From NCBI GenBank assembly GCA_003281255.1, contig QCCL01000005.1, forward strand, positions 1 through 64,000: a DNA stretch of 64,000 nucleotides, in the 5' to 3' direction. The translations under genes and the position numbers were made by a program. Position 1 is the stretch's first letter. Each line of letters begins with the position of its first letter. Positions 19,380 to 28,724 of this stretch are shown piece by piece. The notes under the pieces are model-generated. The model saw only the letters and a list, made by a program, of their open reading frames with translations, ran no database searches and was not told the DNA's origin. The DNA is from Prochlorococcus sp. AG-347-L02 (GTDB lineage: Bacteria; Cyanobacteriota; Cyanobacteriia; PCC-6307; Cyanobiaceae).

Positions 19380-20594
19380 TTAATCTTTTATTTTTGAATT
19401 TAACTCAGCCCATATTTTATTAGACATACCCCACATATAAATAAAACCCTCTGCTAAAGAATGATTAAAGATATCATCTTTGCTATAAGTTGCCAAATCT
19501 TCCCTGTAAAGTGAATTATTTTCGGACATTCTTCCAATGACTATTGCATTCCCCTTGTAAAGTCTAATCTTTACTCTTCCATTAACTGAAGTTTGTGTCG
19601 ATGATATAAATGCATCTAAACTTTCTTTAAGAGGTCCAAACCAAAAACCTTGATAGACTAATTGACCCCATTTTTTTTCCACTATTCCCTTAAAATCAAC
19701 AACATCAGGGTTTAATGTTATGCTCTCTAATTCTTTATGAGCTTTGATTAAAAGTGAGAGGCCAGGTGTCTCGTAAATCTCTCTACTTTTAATTCCTACT
19801 ACTCGATCTTCAATCATATCTATTCTGCCAAAACCATGGTTACCTGCAAGATCATTAGCTTTTTGAATAATTTCTACTGGAGTTAAAAATTCATTATTAA
19901 TTCCAACTGGAAACCCATTTTTAAAAACTATTTCTATATCTTGATGGGAATCAGGTGAATTATCAATTGATGATGTCATCGAAAATATATTCTCAGGTGC
20001 TTCTTGCATTGGGTCTTCTAATATGCCTGCTTCAATACTCCTACCTAGTAAGTTAACGTCTATTGAATATGGTGATTTTTTTGATACTGGTGCAGGTATA
20101 CCAAATTTTTCTCCATACATTATTGCCTCTTCTCTACTCATATTCCACTCCCTTGCAGGAGTAATTATTTTTAAATCAGGACCTAAAGCATTGATTGCTA
20201 AATCAAACCGAACTTGATCATTCCCTTTACCAGTACATCCATGAGCTACTGCATCGGCATTAATTTCTCTAGCAATATTCACGAGATTTTCAGCAATTAA
20301 AGGCCTAGCAAGAGCAGTAGATAAAGGATATTTTTCTAAATATAATGCGTTTGCTCTAATGGCTGGAAAAGCATATCTCTCAACAAAACTATTAACTAAA
20401 TTGCCAACGATTGATTTAGATGCGCCAGAATTTAAAGCTTTTTGCCTAATAAGTTCTAAATCCTCGCCTTGTCCAAGATCTGCTACAAAAGTAATCACTT
20501 CTGATATTCCATATTCATTCTTTAAATATGGAATACAGACGCTCGTATCTACTCCGCCAGAATACGCTAGTACAACTTTTTTTATCTGTTGCAT
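19380..20594 (-). CDS. argG: Argininosuccinate synthase
   Basis: Joins citrulline and aspartate with ATP in arginine synthesis. The 404-residue protein has the PP-loop [11 protein letters not shown] at its N-terminus, [28 protein letters not shown], and [15 protein letters not shown]. The partner lyase argH is at 46953-48332. The stop is 3 bases from that of rpsF. Confidence 0.97.
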   Translation of the reverse strand: MQQIKKVVLAYSGGVDTSVCIPYLKNEYGISEVITFVADLGQGEDLELIRQKALNSGASKSIVGNLVNSFVERYAFPAIRANALYLEKYPLSTALARPLIAENLVNIAREINADAVAHGCTGKGNDQVRFDLAINALGPDLKIITPAREWNMSREEAIMYGEKFGIPAPVSKKSPYSIDVNLLGRSIEAGILEDPMQEAPENIFSMTSSIDNSPDSHQDIEIVFKNGFPVGINNEFLTPVEIIQKANDLAGNHGFGRIDMIEDRVVGIKSREIYETPGLSLLIKAHKELESITLNPDVVDFKGIVEKKWGQLVYQGFWFGPLKESLDAFISSTQTSVNGRVKIRLYKGNAIVIGRMSENNSLYREDLATYSKDDIFNHSLAEGFIYMWGMSNKIWAELNSKIKD

Positions 20595-20630
20595 TTAAAT
20601 TTGCTCCATAAATTTAAATTTTTAAAGTAA

Positions 20631-20825
20631 TTAAGAATTTGAAAACTTATTAAAAACTAATATTATTGTAACTAAAAGAGCTGGACCAAAAACTAGTAAC
20701 AAGAGAAGAAAATTATTAATTATTAAAACATTGGGATATAAATATCCAGTAAGTTTAAATGATCCAGCCAGCAACAATGAAATTAGCCAAATAACAAAGT
20801 ATTTTAAATTTGCTTTATCAAACAA
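20631..20825 (-). CDS. Small membrane protein, function unknown
   Basis: A 64-residue protein with two predicted membrane helices (about residues 9-28 and 35-58) and few charged residues. It is read from a TTG at 20825; no ATG or GTG lies in frame upstream before a stop. Codon use looks like the neighbours. It sits between argG and the DUF3134 gene on the opposite strand. No family was recognised, and whether it is expressed is an inference from its length and hydrophobic pattern. Confidence 0.6.
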   Translation of the reverse strand: MFDKANLKYFVIWLISLLLAGSFKLTGYLYPNVLIINNFLLLLLVFGPALLVTIILVFNKFSNS

Positions 20826-20878
20826 AGTTTTTCGTGTACATCATTATGTATTATCTTATATATAGAACATAACCATTA

Positions 20879-21160
20879 ATGGATTCAAATAAATTAAAAA
20901 TTAGACTAGACGATATTTCGGAAGTCAATCCTGCTTTAACTTGCTACCACAGAGATGATCCAGCTCCTGTGTTGCCATTAAGAGAAGAACCTGATCTACT
21001 ATCTTGGCTAGAAACTACAGGTAGACTCGTTACAGAAAAAGATGGAGATTCACAAGAAATCAGTACAATAGAAGAAGAAGAACTTTCAGCACTTATGGGA
21101 GAAAAAGAAGATTATAAAACTGAAGAAGATCCTTCAATAGAAGATGATTGGGAAGATTAA
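20879..21160 (+). CDS. DUF3134 family acidic protein
   Basis: A 93-residue soluble, very acidic protein. NPALTCYHRDDPAPVLPLRE and PDLLSWLETTGRL are the conserved core of a small cyanobacteria-restricted family (DUF3134) of unknown role; the C-terminal third is almost all Glu, Asp, Lys and Ser. Its last 17 bases overlap the start of mraY, which suggests translational coupling to peptidoglycan synthesis. Confidence 0.85.
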   Translation: MDSNKLKIRLDDISEVNPALTCYHRDDPAPVLPLREEPDLLSWLETTGRLVTEKDGDSQEISTIEEEELSALMGEKEDYKTEEDPSIEDDWED

Positions 21161-22220
21161 AAAGTTTAACTATGAATCTTTATTTATATTAAATACTTTT
21201 GCTTTAATAGTTACTTCCTATTTTTTTAATAATTTTATTTTTACGGGAGTTTACGTATTATTTTTCTTTATTTCTATTTTCGCAACGAAATATGGTTTAA
21301 AGATTATCAAAAAATTTAATTTACTTCAAAATATTAGAAATGAGGGCCCATCTAATCACTTAAAAAAAAGTGATACACCAACAATGGGAGGGGTTTTTAT
21401 GATAATCCCTTTTTTAATTTTTCTTTTGATAATAACCATAAATTTAAATTCCCTTAAATTATTTCTTTTATTACTTACTATTTTTGGTTTCTTTATTACA
21501 GGATTTTTAGATGATTATTTAAGCATTAAAAAGAAAGAGAACACAGGTTTAAAAACAAAAGAAAAATTTGCCCTTCAAAGTATCATCTCTATAATTTTTA
21601 TATTTTTAGCTCATAAAAAAAATTTCATAGATCCATTCATTTCAGTATCTGACTCTTGGGGAATAAATATTAATATTTTCATATTGCCAATTTCATTTTT
21701 GATACTTGTTGGCATAAGTAATTCCGTTAATTTGACTGATGGTCTAGATGGATTAGCAGCTGGTTGCAGTGGGATTGTCTTCTATGGATTAGGAACAGAA
21801 ATATTAATGAAAGGACAGACAGAGCTTTTTGTTTTTAGTATTTTATGTTATTCAATGTCCGGCATATGCTTAGGATTTCTCAAATACAATAGTTATCCTG
21901 CAAAAATATTTATGGGTGACACAGGATCTTTAACTATTGGTGCAATTCTTGGTTCTGTAGCTTTATTAACTAATAGCATTTTTACCTTATTTATTTTCTC
22001 AGGAATATTTATACTTGAATCATTATCAGTAATGATTCAAGTAGGGTTTTTTAAAATTACAAAAAAATTATTCCACAGAGGTAGACGCATATTTTTAATG
22101 GCTCCAATGCACCACCATTTTGAACTTAAGGGAGTTAAGGAACAAAAAATAGTTGAAAATTTTTGGAAAATCAACATTTTACTAGTAATTTTAGGTATAG
22201 TTTTAAAAATCAATCTCTAA
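21144..22220 (+). CDS. mraY: Phospho-N-acetylmuramoyl-pentapeptide transferase
   Basis: Transfers phospho-MurNAc-pentapeptide to undecaprenyl phosphate, making lipid I in the cytoplasmic membrane. The 358 residues carry about ten membrane helices and the catalytic motifs: TPTMGGVFMI, LDDYLSIKKK, NLTDGLDGLAAG, FMGDTGSL and the histidine-rich APMHHHFELKG. The ATG lies 17 bases inside the DUF3134 gene. murB and murC are in a separate cluster at 53947-56264. Confidence 0.96.
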   Translation: MIGKIKKFNYESLFILNTFALIVTSYFFNNFIFTGVYVLFFFISIFATKYGLKIIKKFNLLQNIRNEGPSNHLKKSDTPTMGGVFMIIPFLIFLLIITINLNSLKLFLLLLTIFGFFITGFLDDYLSIKKKENTGLKTKEKFALQSIISIIFIFLAHKKNFIDPFISVSDSWGININIFILPISFLILVGISNSVNLTDGLDGLAAGCSGIVFYGLGTEILMKGQTELFVFSILCYSMSGICLGFLKYNSYPAKIFMGDTGSLTIGAILGSVALLTNSIFTLFIFSGIFILESLSVMIQVGFFKITKKLFHRGRRIFLMAPMHHHFELKGVKEQKIVENFWKINILLVILGIVLKINL

Positions 22221-22229
22221 AAATTTGTT

Positions 22230-22475
22230 ATGAGTTTTTTTACATGGAAAGATAATGGATTAACAAGTGACTGCTCAAGTCTTGATGCAATGGCATCGAG
22301 ATTTGAAGAGACTGCTAACTTAATGAAAAAACTATCTAAGAAGGGTTTCAAACTAAAGAAAACTCATAAAAATCAACTAATTCTTCACCCTGATCCCAAA
22401 GTATTTGATCAATGGGGTTTTGTAAGTGAAGAACTCCCTTTTAAACAACTATGTTTAATATCAGAAGAAGAATAA
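22230..22475 (+). CDS. Conserved hypothetical protein, 81 residues
   Basis: A small basic, soluble protein starting MSFFTWKDNGLTSDCSSLD, with a predicted amphipathic helix (about residues 20-45, MASRFEETANLMKKLSKKG) and ending WGFVSEELPFKQLCLISEEE. No domain was recognised. It follows mraY by 9 bases on the same strand, and its last 67 bases overlap the 3' end of the sucrose-phosphate synthase gene on the other strand. Confidence 0.7.
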   Translation: MSFFTWKDNGLTSDCSSLDAMASRFEETANLMKKLSKKGFKLKKTHKNQLILHPDPKVFDQWGFVSEELPFKQLCLISEEE

Positions 22476-23818
22476 TTGTTAGCCCTTGAAAACTCTTCTG
22501 TAAGTATTGATAAATAATTGCGTACATGAGTGTTCCAGCTAAAGTGCCTGTTAACACCTTCAATACCATTTCTGCTCCATAATTTCCACTTATTAGTATC
22601 AGAAATTCCTTTCTCAAGAATAACTTTCATCGCGTTAATATCAGTAACATCTACGAGAAGTCCATTTTCACATTTTGAGCGGATTTCTTTTGGACCTCCA
22701 TCATTTGTTGATATTATTGGCAATCCACAGGAAGAAGCTTCAAGCAAGGTTAAACCAAAAGGCTCAGTTAAAGCTGGATTTACAAATACACCCCCTCTGC
22801 TAGCAGCCCATCTATACAAAGCTGGGATCTGACTTGGAAGATGCTTTTTAGGATAAGCTACCTTCCCATACAAATTATATTTATCAATCATTTCAAAAAT
22901 TTTATAAAATACATCTTTTTGTTGAGGGTCAAGTTTTGAAGTGCTATCTCGACAACCCAAGATTAAAATCAAATTAGTTTTTCTTTTTAATTTTTCAGAT
23001 CTTCCATAAGCCTCAATCAACGAGGGAATATTTTTTCTTCGTACAGCTCTAGAAATAGTCAAAAAAGGTGGTTTAGTAGAATCCTTTAAAAAAGGTTTCA
23101 TCATATTATCAATTTCGGCTGTCTCGGTTGTGGAGTGAAAATGATGAAATTTCTTATGATCAACACCGGGGGGAATGACTTTGGCTTTGTGAGGTGAAAA
23201 AGAAGAATATTGGGAATATTGAATAACTGACTCTTGTTTGGTACTTGTAACAACAATATCTGCGGACTTTAACGCTTTTTCTTCTGCCTCAATTCTTTTT
23301 CTTATAAAATAGAGCTTTTCTATTTGATTAGTTGTTAAACCAGTATCAATCAATTTCCTCTTTTTTTCTCTTCCTAAAGAATGACCAGTAAATATTAGTG
23401 GAACTTTTAAAGATTTACTAAGTTTAACTCCTACATATCCAGCATCTGCATAATGCGCATGAATAAAATTAGGCTTTTTATTTTTTTTATAGTAAGAAAT
23501 AAGACTTTCAGTGAAGTGATCTAAATAAGGCCAAAGCAATTCTTTTCTTAAATATTTATTAGGTCCAAATTTAAATCTTAAAATTTTAACTCCAGGTTCG
23601 ATAAATTCTTCTTTTTGAGAATATTCATTGTCTACTTTAGAGTCGTTGATTAAACGAGTAACTAAATCTACTTGATCGACTTCTGAAGTGTTAGCCAAAC
23701 TTTTAACTAACTCTAAAACGTATTGTGTTTGTCCTCCTGTATCTGCATCCCTACCTAATTCAAGATTTTTAGAGCGTATAAGACCATGTAAATGTAAATG
23801 TAAAAATTTCAACCTCAT
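22409..23818 (-). CDS. sps: Sucrose-phosphate synthase, GT-B glycosyltransferase only
   Basis: Makes sucrose-6-phosphate from UDP- (or ADP-) glucose and fructose-6-phosphate. The 469 residues begin LHLHGLIRSKNLELGRDADT, the N-terminal signature of sucrose-phosphate synthases, continue with DTGGQTQYVLELVKSL, and include the donor-site TEPFGLTLLEASSCGLP. The length corresponds to the glycosyltransferase domain alone; the phosphatase-like C-terminal domain found in many cyanobacterial enzymes is absent, so a separate sucrose-phosphate phosphatase would be needed. A GGAGG sits upstream of the ATG at 23818. Sucrose is an osmolyte in marine picocyanobacteria. Confidence 0.9.
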   Translation of the reverse strand: MRLKFLHLHLHGLIRSKNLELGRDADTGGQTQYVLELVKSLANTSEVDQVDLVTRLINDSKVDNEYSQKEEFIEPGVKILRFKFGPNKYLRKELLWPYLDHFTESLISYYKKNKKPNFIHAHYADAGYVGVKLSKSLKVPLIFTGHSLGREKKRKLIDTGLTTNQIEKLYFIRKRIEAEEKALKSADIVVTSTKQESVIQYSQYSSFSPHKAKVIPPGVDHKKFHHFHSTTETAEIDNMMKPFLKDSTKPPFLTISRAVRRKNIPSLIEAYGRSEKLKRKTNLILILGCRDSTSKLDPQQKDVFYKIFEMIDKYNLYGKVAYPKKHLPSQIPALYRWAASRGGVFVNPALTEPFGLTLLEASSCGLPIISTNDGGPKEIRSKCENGLLVDVTDINAMKVILEKGISDTNKWKLWSRNGIEGVNRHFSWNTHVRNYLSILTEEFSRANNYSSSDIKHSCLKGSSSLTKPH

Positions 23819-24018
23819 TCAACAAATCCTCCGATCAACGGGCTTTAATACAAATAAGCTGAATTTCTAAGGGAAATATAAAGAAAGCATTATGTTTTTT
23901 TATTTTTTTTTACAAAAATTTAAAGAACAGCAGTGGTAGACTACTTTTATACCCCTTTTAATAAAACTTTCGTTTTGATGAGATAGTGAAAATACAAAGA
24001 AATACAACAAAGATTTTC

Positions 24019-26922
24019 TTATTTTAGAACCTTTTTAAGGTATTTTGCTGTATGACTACTAGGATTTTTAGCTACTTCCTCAGGAATACCTTCTGCAATA
24101 ATTTCTCCGCCTTTATCCCCTCCATCAGGTCCTAAATCAATGATCCAATCCGAACATCTTATGACATCTAGATTATGTTCAATAACAATTACTGAATTAC
24201 CTTTATCTACCAAACGTTGTATCACATCCATTAATTTATGAACATCATAAAAACTTAACCCTGTTGTTGGTTCATCAATCAAATATAAAGTTTTTCCAGT
24301 AGCTCTTTTTGACAATTCCGTAGCTAACTTAACTCTTTGAGCCTCTCCACCAGATAATGTAGGAGCTGGTTGACCTAATTTGACATATCCTAAGCCGACA
24401 TCTACCAATGTGGATAATCTATCAGAAGCTTGAGGTATAGCGGAGAAAGTTTCTGCAGCTTGTTCAACAGTCATCTCTAAAACATCAGATATATTGAAAC
24501 CTTTATATTTAACTTGAAGAGTTTCCCTATTAAAACGAGCTCCTTTACACACTTCACATTGAACATATACATCAGGTAAAAAATTCATTTCAATAACATT
24601 AACTCCCTGGCCTTTACAAGCTTCGCATCTTCCTCCTTTCACGTTAAAGCTAAATTGACCAGCCTGATAACCTCTTGCTTTTGCTTCTACTGTGGCAGTA
24701 AATATCTGGCGTATAGGATCAAAAGCTCCAGTATATGTAGCAGGATTTGATCTTGGAGTTCTTCCTATGGGAGATTGATCGATAACGATAACTTTATCAA
24801 TTGCCTTTATACCCTTTAACTCTTCTACACCTTGAGGAAAAGGGACTTTTAATCCTAGAGAATGACACAATGCAGGATGAAGTAATTCATTTATCAAAGT
24901 GCTCTTCCCACTTCCACTCACACCAGTTACAGAAACTAATCTTCCTAAAGGAAATTCAACAGAAATATTTTTTAAATTATTTTTTGAGCAATTATTTAAA
25001 ATTAAACTTTTTTTTATAGATGATCTGCGTTCTTTTGGAGTAGGAATCGACTTCCTACCACTGAGATATGCTCCTGTTAATGACCTTTCTGAATTTAGTA
25101 CATCTTGATAAGATCCTTTAGCAATAATTTCCCCACCATAAACTCCTGCACCTGGACCAATGTCTACTAAATAATCTGCGGATTTCATAGTATCTTCATC
25201 ATGTTCAACTACAACCAAAGTATTTCCCAAATCTCTTAAGCTTTTTAATGTTTCTAATAATCTGTCATTGTCTCTCTGATGCAAACCAATACTTGGTTCA
25301 TCTAATACATATAAAACTCCAGTAAGACCCGCACCTATTTGTGTAGCCAATCTAATACGCTGAGCCTCACCACCAGACAAAGTCATAGCTGGTCTATCTA
25401 AAGTCAAATAATCTAAACCTACATTAATTAAAAACTTCAATCGTAAGCGGATCTCTTTTAAAACCAATTCACCTATCTGCTTTTGTTTTTCTGATAAAGA
25501 TATATTTTCACTTTTTGTCTTACCTAAACCCATGATAAGCTCTACGTGCTTTAGAGTTTCAGAAACACTTATAGAAGTTAAGTCAGTAATGTTGTAAGGA
25601 CCAAGTTTAACAGCCAAAGCCTCAGGTCTTAATCTTTTTCCAGAACATGTCTTACAAGGGACTAATTCTAGATACTTTTCTAATTTTTGTTTAACTGATT
25701 CTCCATTGGCTTCATTCAATTGCCTTTCTAATATTGGCAAAATCCCCTCAAAAGGTCTTTCAAAACCACTAGAAGTTTTAAAACGACTATCAGCTTGAAT
25801 TAATATTGGTTTATCTGAGCCCAAAAGTAAAACTTTTTTTTGCAAATCACTTAAATCTTTCCAAGGAGTTTTTAATTCAAAACCATAAGCTTGTCCTACA
25901 GAATAAAGTAAAGAGAAGTAATAAGTATTATCTTTTTCACTCCAAGGCGCTATTGCAGCATAAACAGGCAATGTTTTATCGGGTATAACTCTATCCGCAG
26001 TAAATTTTTTTAAATAACCAATCCCATGACAATCTGGACAGGCCCCATATGGGCTATTAAAAGAGAATAACCTAGGAGATAGTTCTTCAACAATAGAGCC
26101 ATGTACGGGACATGCATAATTTTCTGAGTACAGTTTTTCTCTCTCTAAGTTAGAAGGTAAGTTTTCTCCTTTTTTTGGAACAACTTCAACTATTGCTAAG
26201 CCATCGCCTCTTTTGAGACAAGTTTGTAGAGAATCATTTAATCTTTCTTGTATTCCTTCTCTTGCAATTAATCTATCAACTACTACCTCAATATTATGAA
26301 CTTGATTTTTATCTAATTCAATACTATCAGCAAGTTCTCTTACCTCTCCGTTGATTCTTACCCTGGCGAAACCTTCAGCAGCTAGTCCACTTATTAATTT
26401 TGTATGTGTTCCTTTCTTACCTCTTACAACAGGAGCCAACAATTGGTACCTTGTTCCTTCAGGTAAAAGAAGAATTTGATCAACCATTTCATCAATTGTT
26501 TGAGGTGCAATTGGAATACCACAATGGTGACAATGCGGCTCACCAGCCCGACCAAACAATAATCTTAAATAATCTTGTATCTCTGTTACAGTTCCAACTG
26601 TTGATCGAGGATTATGACTTGTGGATTTTTGATCAATTGAAATAGCAGGTGATAAACCTTCAATATTGTCAACATCAGGTTTATCTACTTGACCCAAAAA
26701 TTGCCTTGCATATGCCGAAAGGCTCTCAACATATCTTCTTTGACCTTCAGCAAAAATAGTATCAAAGGCTAGAGAACTCTTACCACTTCCACTAACACCT
26801 GTAAAAACAATAAATTTATTCCTAGGAAGGGAAAGGTCAATATTTTTTAAATTATGCTGACGAGCTCCCCTAATATTAATTGAATTATCTTCTTTAAAAA
26901 TATTATTGTTTTTTTTAACCAT
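24019..26922 (-). CDS. uvrA: Excinuclease ABC subunit A
   Basis: Damage-recognition ATPase of nucleotide excision repair. The 967-residue protein has two ABC cassettes: Walker A GVSGSGKSSLAFDT and GVSGSGKSTL, signatures LSGGEAQRIRLA and LSGGEAQRVKLA, and CxxC zinc modules (CHHCGIP; CEACKGQG with CEVCKGARF). It is the first of two co-directional repair genes with recN, 54 bases apart. Confidence 0.97.
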   Translation of the reverse strand: MVKKNNNIFKEDNSINIRGARQHNLKNIDLSLPRNKFIVFTGVSGSGKSSLAFDTIFAEGQRRYVESLSAYARQFLGQVDKPDVDNIEGLSPAISIDQKSTSHNPRSTVGTVTEIQDYLRLLFGRAGEPHCHHCGIPIAPQTIDEMVDQILLLPEGTRYQLLAPVVRGKKGTHTKLISGLAAEGFARVRINGEVRELADSIELDKNQVHNIEVVVDRLIAREGIQERLNDSLQTCLKRGDGLAIVEVVPKKGENLPSNLEREKLYSENYACPVHGSIVEELSPRLFSFNSPYGACPDCHGIGYLKKFTADRVIPDKTLPVYAAIAPWSEKDNTYYFSLLYSVGQAYGFELKTPWKDLSDLQKKVLLLGSDKPILIQADSRFKTSSGFERPFEGILPILERQLNEANGESVKQKLEKYLELVPCKTCSGKRLRPEALAVKLGPYNITDLTSISVSETLKHVELIMGLGKTKSENISLSEKQKQIGELVLKEIRLRLKFLINVGLDYLTLDRPAMTLSGGEAQRIRLATQIGAGLTGVLYVLDEPSIGLHQRDNDRLLETLKSLRDLGNTLVVVEHDEDTMKSADYLVDIGPGAGVYGGEIIAKGSYQDVLNSERSLTGAYLSGRKSIPTPKERRSSIKKSLILNNCSKNNLKNISVEFPLGRLVSVTGVSGSGKSTLINELLHPALCHSLGLKVPFPQGVEELKGIKAIDKVIVIDQSPIGRTPRSNPATYTGAFDPIRQIFTATVEAKARGYQAGQFSFNVKGGRCEACKGQGVNVIEMNFLPDVYVQCEVCKGARFNRETLQVKYKGFNISDVLEMTVEQAAETFSAIPQASDRLSTLVDVGLGYVKLGQPAPTLSGGEAQRVKLATELSKRATGKTLYLIDEPTTGLSFYDVHKLMDVIQRLVDKGNSVIVIEHNLDVIRCSDWIIDLGPDGGDKGGEIIAEGIPEEVAKNPSSHTAKYLKKVLK

Positions 26923-26976
26923 GTTTAAATCTAATTTATGATTTAAAAAGGCTATTATAGTAGAATTTTTTCTGTT

Positions 26977-28656
26977 TTACGCAGCTGAACGATCAAGAAG
27001 TCTGGAAGCATATTCGTTTACTTCGCAAGAACCTCCACCTATAAGTTCTATTAATTCATTTTTTCTTTGATTTTTTGTAGTTAGTTTTGCAATTGAAGTA
27101 TAAGTTATTCCATTAACTACATTTTTATTAACTTTGAAATGAGCTAATCCATTAGCAGCTAAGAAAGGCTGATGTGTAATACATAAAACTTGTTGATTTT
27201 TTGAAATTTCTTTTATAAGCTCCACTAAAGAAAATAGAGATTTACCACTTAAACCACTATCAATTTCATCTAAAAAAAAAGTATTAGGTTTTTTAGAAAT
27301 ACTAGATTTAATAGCTAACAAGAATCTTGACATTTCTCCGCCAGAAATAACATTTGATAATGGAGCAAGCTTCTGATCAGGATTAGCCGAAAACAAAAAA
27401 TTTATATCGTCAATTCCATCACCAGAGGGCTTACATTCAGAGAATTGAATTAAAAAATTTGCATTTTCTAAACTTAGATTGCTTAAAATAGACATTACTG
27501 AATTTTGTAAATTTTTAGCAATTTTTTTTCTTTCAGTAGATTGAATAACAAATAAAGAATTTAAATTACTTTGTAAATTCTCAATTTGAGCTTTAATCCT
27601 GCAAATCTCATTACCAATATCATTTTGTTGAACATACGTCTTTAATTGATCGCGCTTTTCAATTAGCTGAGGTAAACCCAATGAAAAAGTTCTCTCTAAG
27701 TTTTTTAAAAAAAATAATCTTTTTTGTATTTCTGGAAGATCGGACTCATAATTATCTAAATCTTGCAGATATGAGTTTAGTTCAAAAATTAAATCATCAA
27801 CATCAGCATGAATATTTAATAACTTCTCTCTAAATTTTTGAATATTTAAATCGAAATCTGATGTTTTATTTAAAATTTTTATTGATTGATTTATCAAAAA
27901 AGTTACTGACGGCTCATCATCTCTGAAATTATTTAAGTTTTTTAATGATGATTTAATTGAATTATTAATTTCAAGATTATTTACTTGTTTATTTTCTAAT
28001 AACTCTAATTCTAAAATTTCCTTACTGGAATTTAAATCAGCTTCTTCTAAACTCTTCAACATTTGTTTAATTGCTAAGTTTTGTTCTTCTTGATTCTTAG
28101 AAAACTCTATTTTTTCATCCATGAATCCTTTTAAAACTTTAGTTTCTCCCCATATACTTTTTATCCTTTCGCTAGTATCTCTCAGCTCTTGAGAACACAA
28201 GTCATCAATAATTAATCTTCTCTTCTCTAAGGAATCAAAGATAAAAGTGTCAGATTGACCTGCAAAATCTATTAAAAATCGTCCAAGTTCTTCTAATGAT
28301 TTTCTATTAATTGATAAATTATTAAGAGTATATTTAGATAAAATTTTATTATTTTTTTTATAAGATTTTCTTTTAATTGTTAGTTCTGAAGAAGTTATTT
28401 CAAAACCATTACTAATTAACCAACTATTAATTTGGGAAGAAGAAGAAAATATCGCCTCGATAATGCAAAAATCTTTTCCTGGACGTATTAAATGTTTTAG
28501 AGGTATATTAGTTCCACCAAATAAAGCATTTAGGGAATCCAAAATTAATGATTTTCCTGAACCAGAATCCCCAGTTATGATATTCAAACCTTTTTCAAAA
28601 TTAATTTCTATAATTTCTATTAAGGCAATATTTTCTATTTTTAATTGTATTAACAT
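26977..28656 (-). CDS. recN: DNA repair protein RecN
   Basis: An SMC-like ATPase acting on double-strand breaks. The 559-residue protein has the split nucleotide-binding head: Walker A GDSGSGKSLILDSLNALFG at the N-terminus, and VISGGEMSRFLLAIKS with FLDEIDSGLSG at the C-terminus. A Leu/Glu/Lys-rich coiled coil fills about residues 160-370. It lies upstream of uvrA on the same strand and diverges from the UbiB-like gene over 68 bases that include a long A tract. Confidence 0.94.
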   Translation of the reverse strand: MLIQLKIENIALIEIIEINFEKGLNIITGDSGSGKSLILDSLNALFGGTNIPLKHLIRPGKDFCIIEAIFSSSSQINSWLISNGFEITSSELTIKRKSYKKNNKILSKYTLNNLSINRKSLEELGRFLIDFAGQSDTFIFDSLEKRRLIIDDLCSQELRDTSERIKSIWGETKVLKGFMDEKIEFSKNQEEQNLAIKQMLKSLEEADLNSSKEILELELLENKQVNNLEINNSIKSSLKNLNNFRDDEPSVTFLINQSIKILNKTSDFDLNIQKFREKLLNIHADVDDLIFELNSYLQDLDNYESDLPEIQKRLFFLKNLERTFSLGLPQLIEKRDQLKTYVQQNDIGNEICRIKAQIENLQSNLNSLFVIQSTERKKIAKNLQNSVMSILSNLSLENANFLIQFSECKPSGDGIDDINFLFSANPDQKLAPLSNVISGGEMSRFLLAIKSSISKKPNTFFLDEIDSGLSGKSLFSLVELIKEISKNQQVLCITHQPFLAANGLAHFKVNKNVVNGITYTSIAKLTTKNQRKNELIELIGGGSCEVNEYASRLLDRSAA

Positions 28657-28724
28657 GATAAATCTTCCATATAAAAAAATTAACTTCTTTTTAAAAAAAA
28701 AAAAGGGTTTAAATATATAAAGTT

